NCBI GenBank assembly: GCA_024243835.1
Contig: JALPMN010000521.1
Span: 1-14,549 of the forward strand
Source: Enteropsectra breve
Taxonomy: Eukaryota; Microsporidia
DNA: 14,549 nucleotides
Direction of reading: 5' to 3'
In this document: positions 14,460 to 14,549 of the stretch, one piece after another
Numbering within the stretch: position 1 is the stretch's first letter
Layout of the letters: each line of letters opens with the position of its first letter
Translations under genes and position numbers: made by a program
The notes under the pieces: generated by a model
The model's input: only the letters and a program-made list of their open reading frames with translations
The model's database searches: none
What the model was told of the DNA's origin: nothing

Positions 14460-14549
14460 ATGGATAACCATTATTTACAACAGAAGACTATTAACGATAT
14501 GGCGACAACGAAGGTTCCCTTACTCCAGCCATTTCATGGAGATTCAAAT
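14460..14549 (+). CDS. 5' end of a gene cut by the window edge
   Basis: From the ATG at 14460 thirty codons stay open to the last base. The start has a CCC motif at the same distance as at RPL3, and GC content rises from that point. The peptide opens MDNHYLQQKTINDM and continues ATTKVPLLQPFHGDSN. A second in-frame ATG at residue 14 is an alternative start. I do not recognise the family from so little. Confidence 0.5.
   Translation, partial: MDNHYLQQKTINDMATTKVPLLQPFHGDSN

Noticed and set aside
14460..14549. Retroelement Gag start, from a PF-x-GDS pattern
   Set aside because: Thirty residues with one vague pattern cannot support it, and the start motif is that of ordinary host genes.

Overview
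The window looks like a gene-dense piece of a microsporidian nuclear genome (an obligate intracellular relative of fungi). Eight complete protein genes and one gene cut by the right edge are clearly eukaryotic or plausible. None needs an intron. Several proteins are shorter than their yeast or animal relatives (E1, SLY1, NAA25-like, RAD51 paralogue). Intergenic DNA is very AT-rich while coding DNA is of moderate GC. Seven of ten start codons are preceded within 0-6 nt by a CCC triplet, and many also have an AAATTT-type run a few bases further up. That is the start-proximal promoter signature described for microsporidia. I cannot name the genus.

Layout, left to right. A 21-bp tandem array sits at the left edge, followed by two minus-strand genes: an orphan (130-690) and a TPR-like protein resembling the NatB auxiliary subunit NAA25/Mdm20 (959-2356). 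A divergent spacer leads to an orphan plus-strand gene (2725-3525), which converges on the ubiquitin-activating enzyme E1 gene UBA1 (3827-6631, minus). UBA1 is divergent from the 18S rRNA methyltransferase BUD23 (7104-7802, plus), which converges on ribosomal protein uL3/RPL3 (8406-9557, minus). RPL3 is divergent from a small RAD51-paralogue ATPase (10189-10767, plus); a 16-copy 12-bp minisatellite lies between them. Then, all on the plus strand: a casein kinase 1 (11375-12265), the ER-Golgi SNARE regulator SLY1 (12827-14323) and the first 30 codons of another gene (14460 to the edge).

The genes do not form one pathway. They are housekeeping functions: ubiquitin activation, N-terminal acetylation, 40S and 60S ribosome production, recombination repair, CK1 signalling and ER-Golgi fusion. 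There is no sign of a mobile element, CRISPR array, rRNA or tRNA. Points deserving a second look are the start-codon motif set, the tandem arrays (periods 12, 15, 21 and 33 bp, all multiples of three), a compact double-hairpin GC island upstream of CK1 that may be a non-coding RNA, the loss of the methyl-histidine site in uL3, the minimal RAD51 paralogue and two orphan proteins. I see no convincing new multi-gene system.
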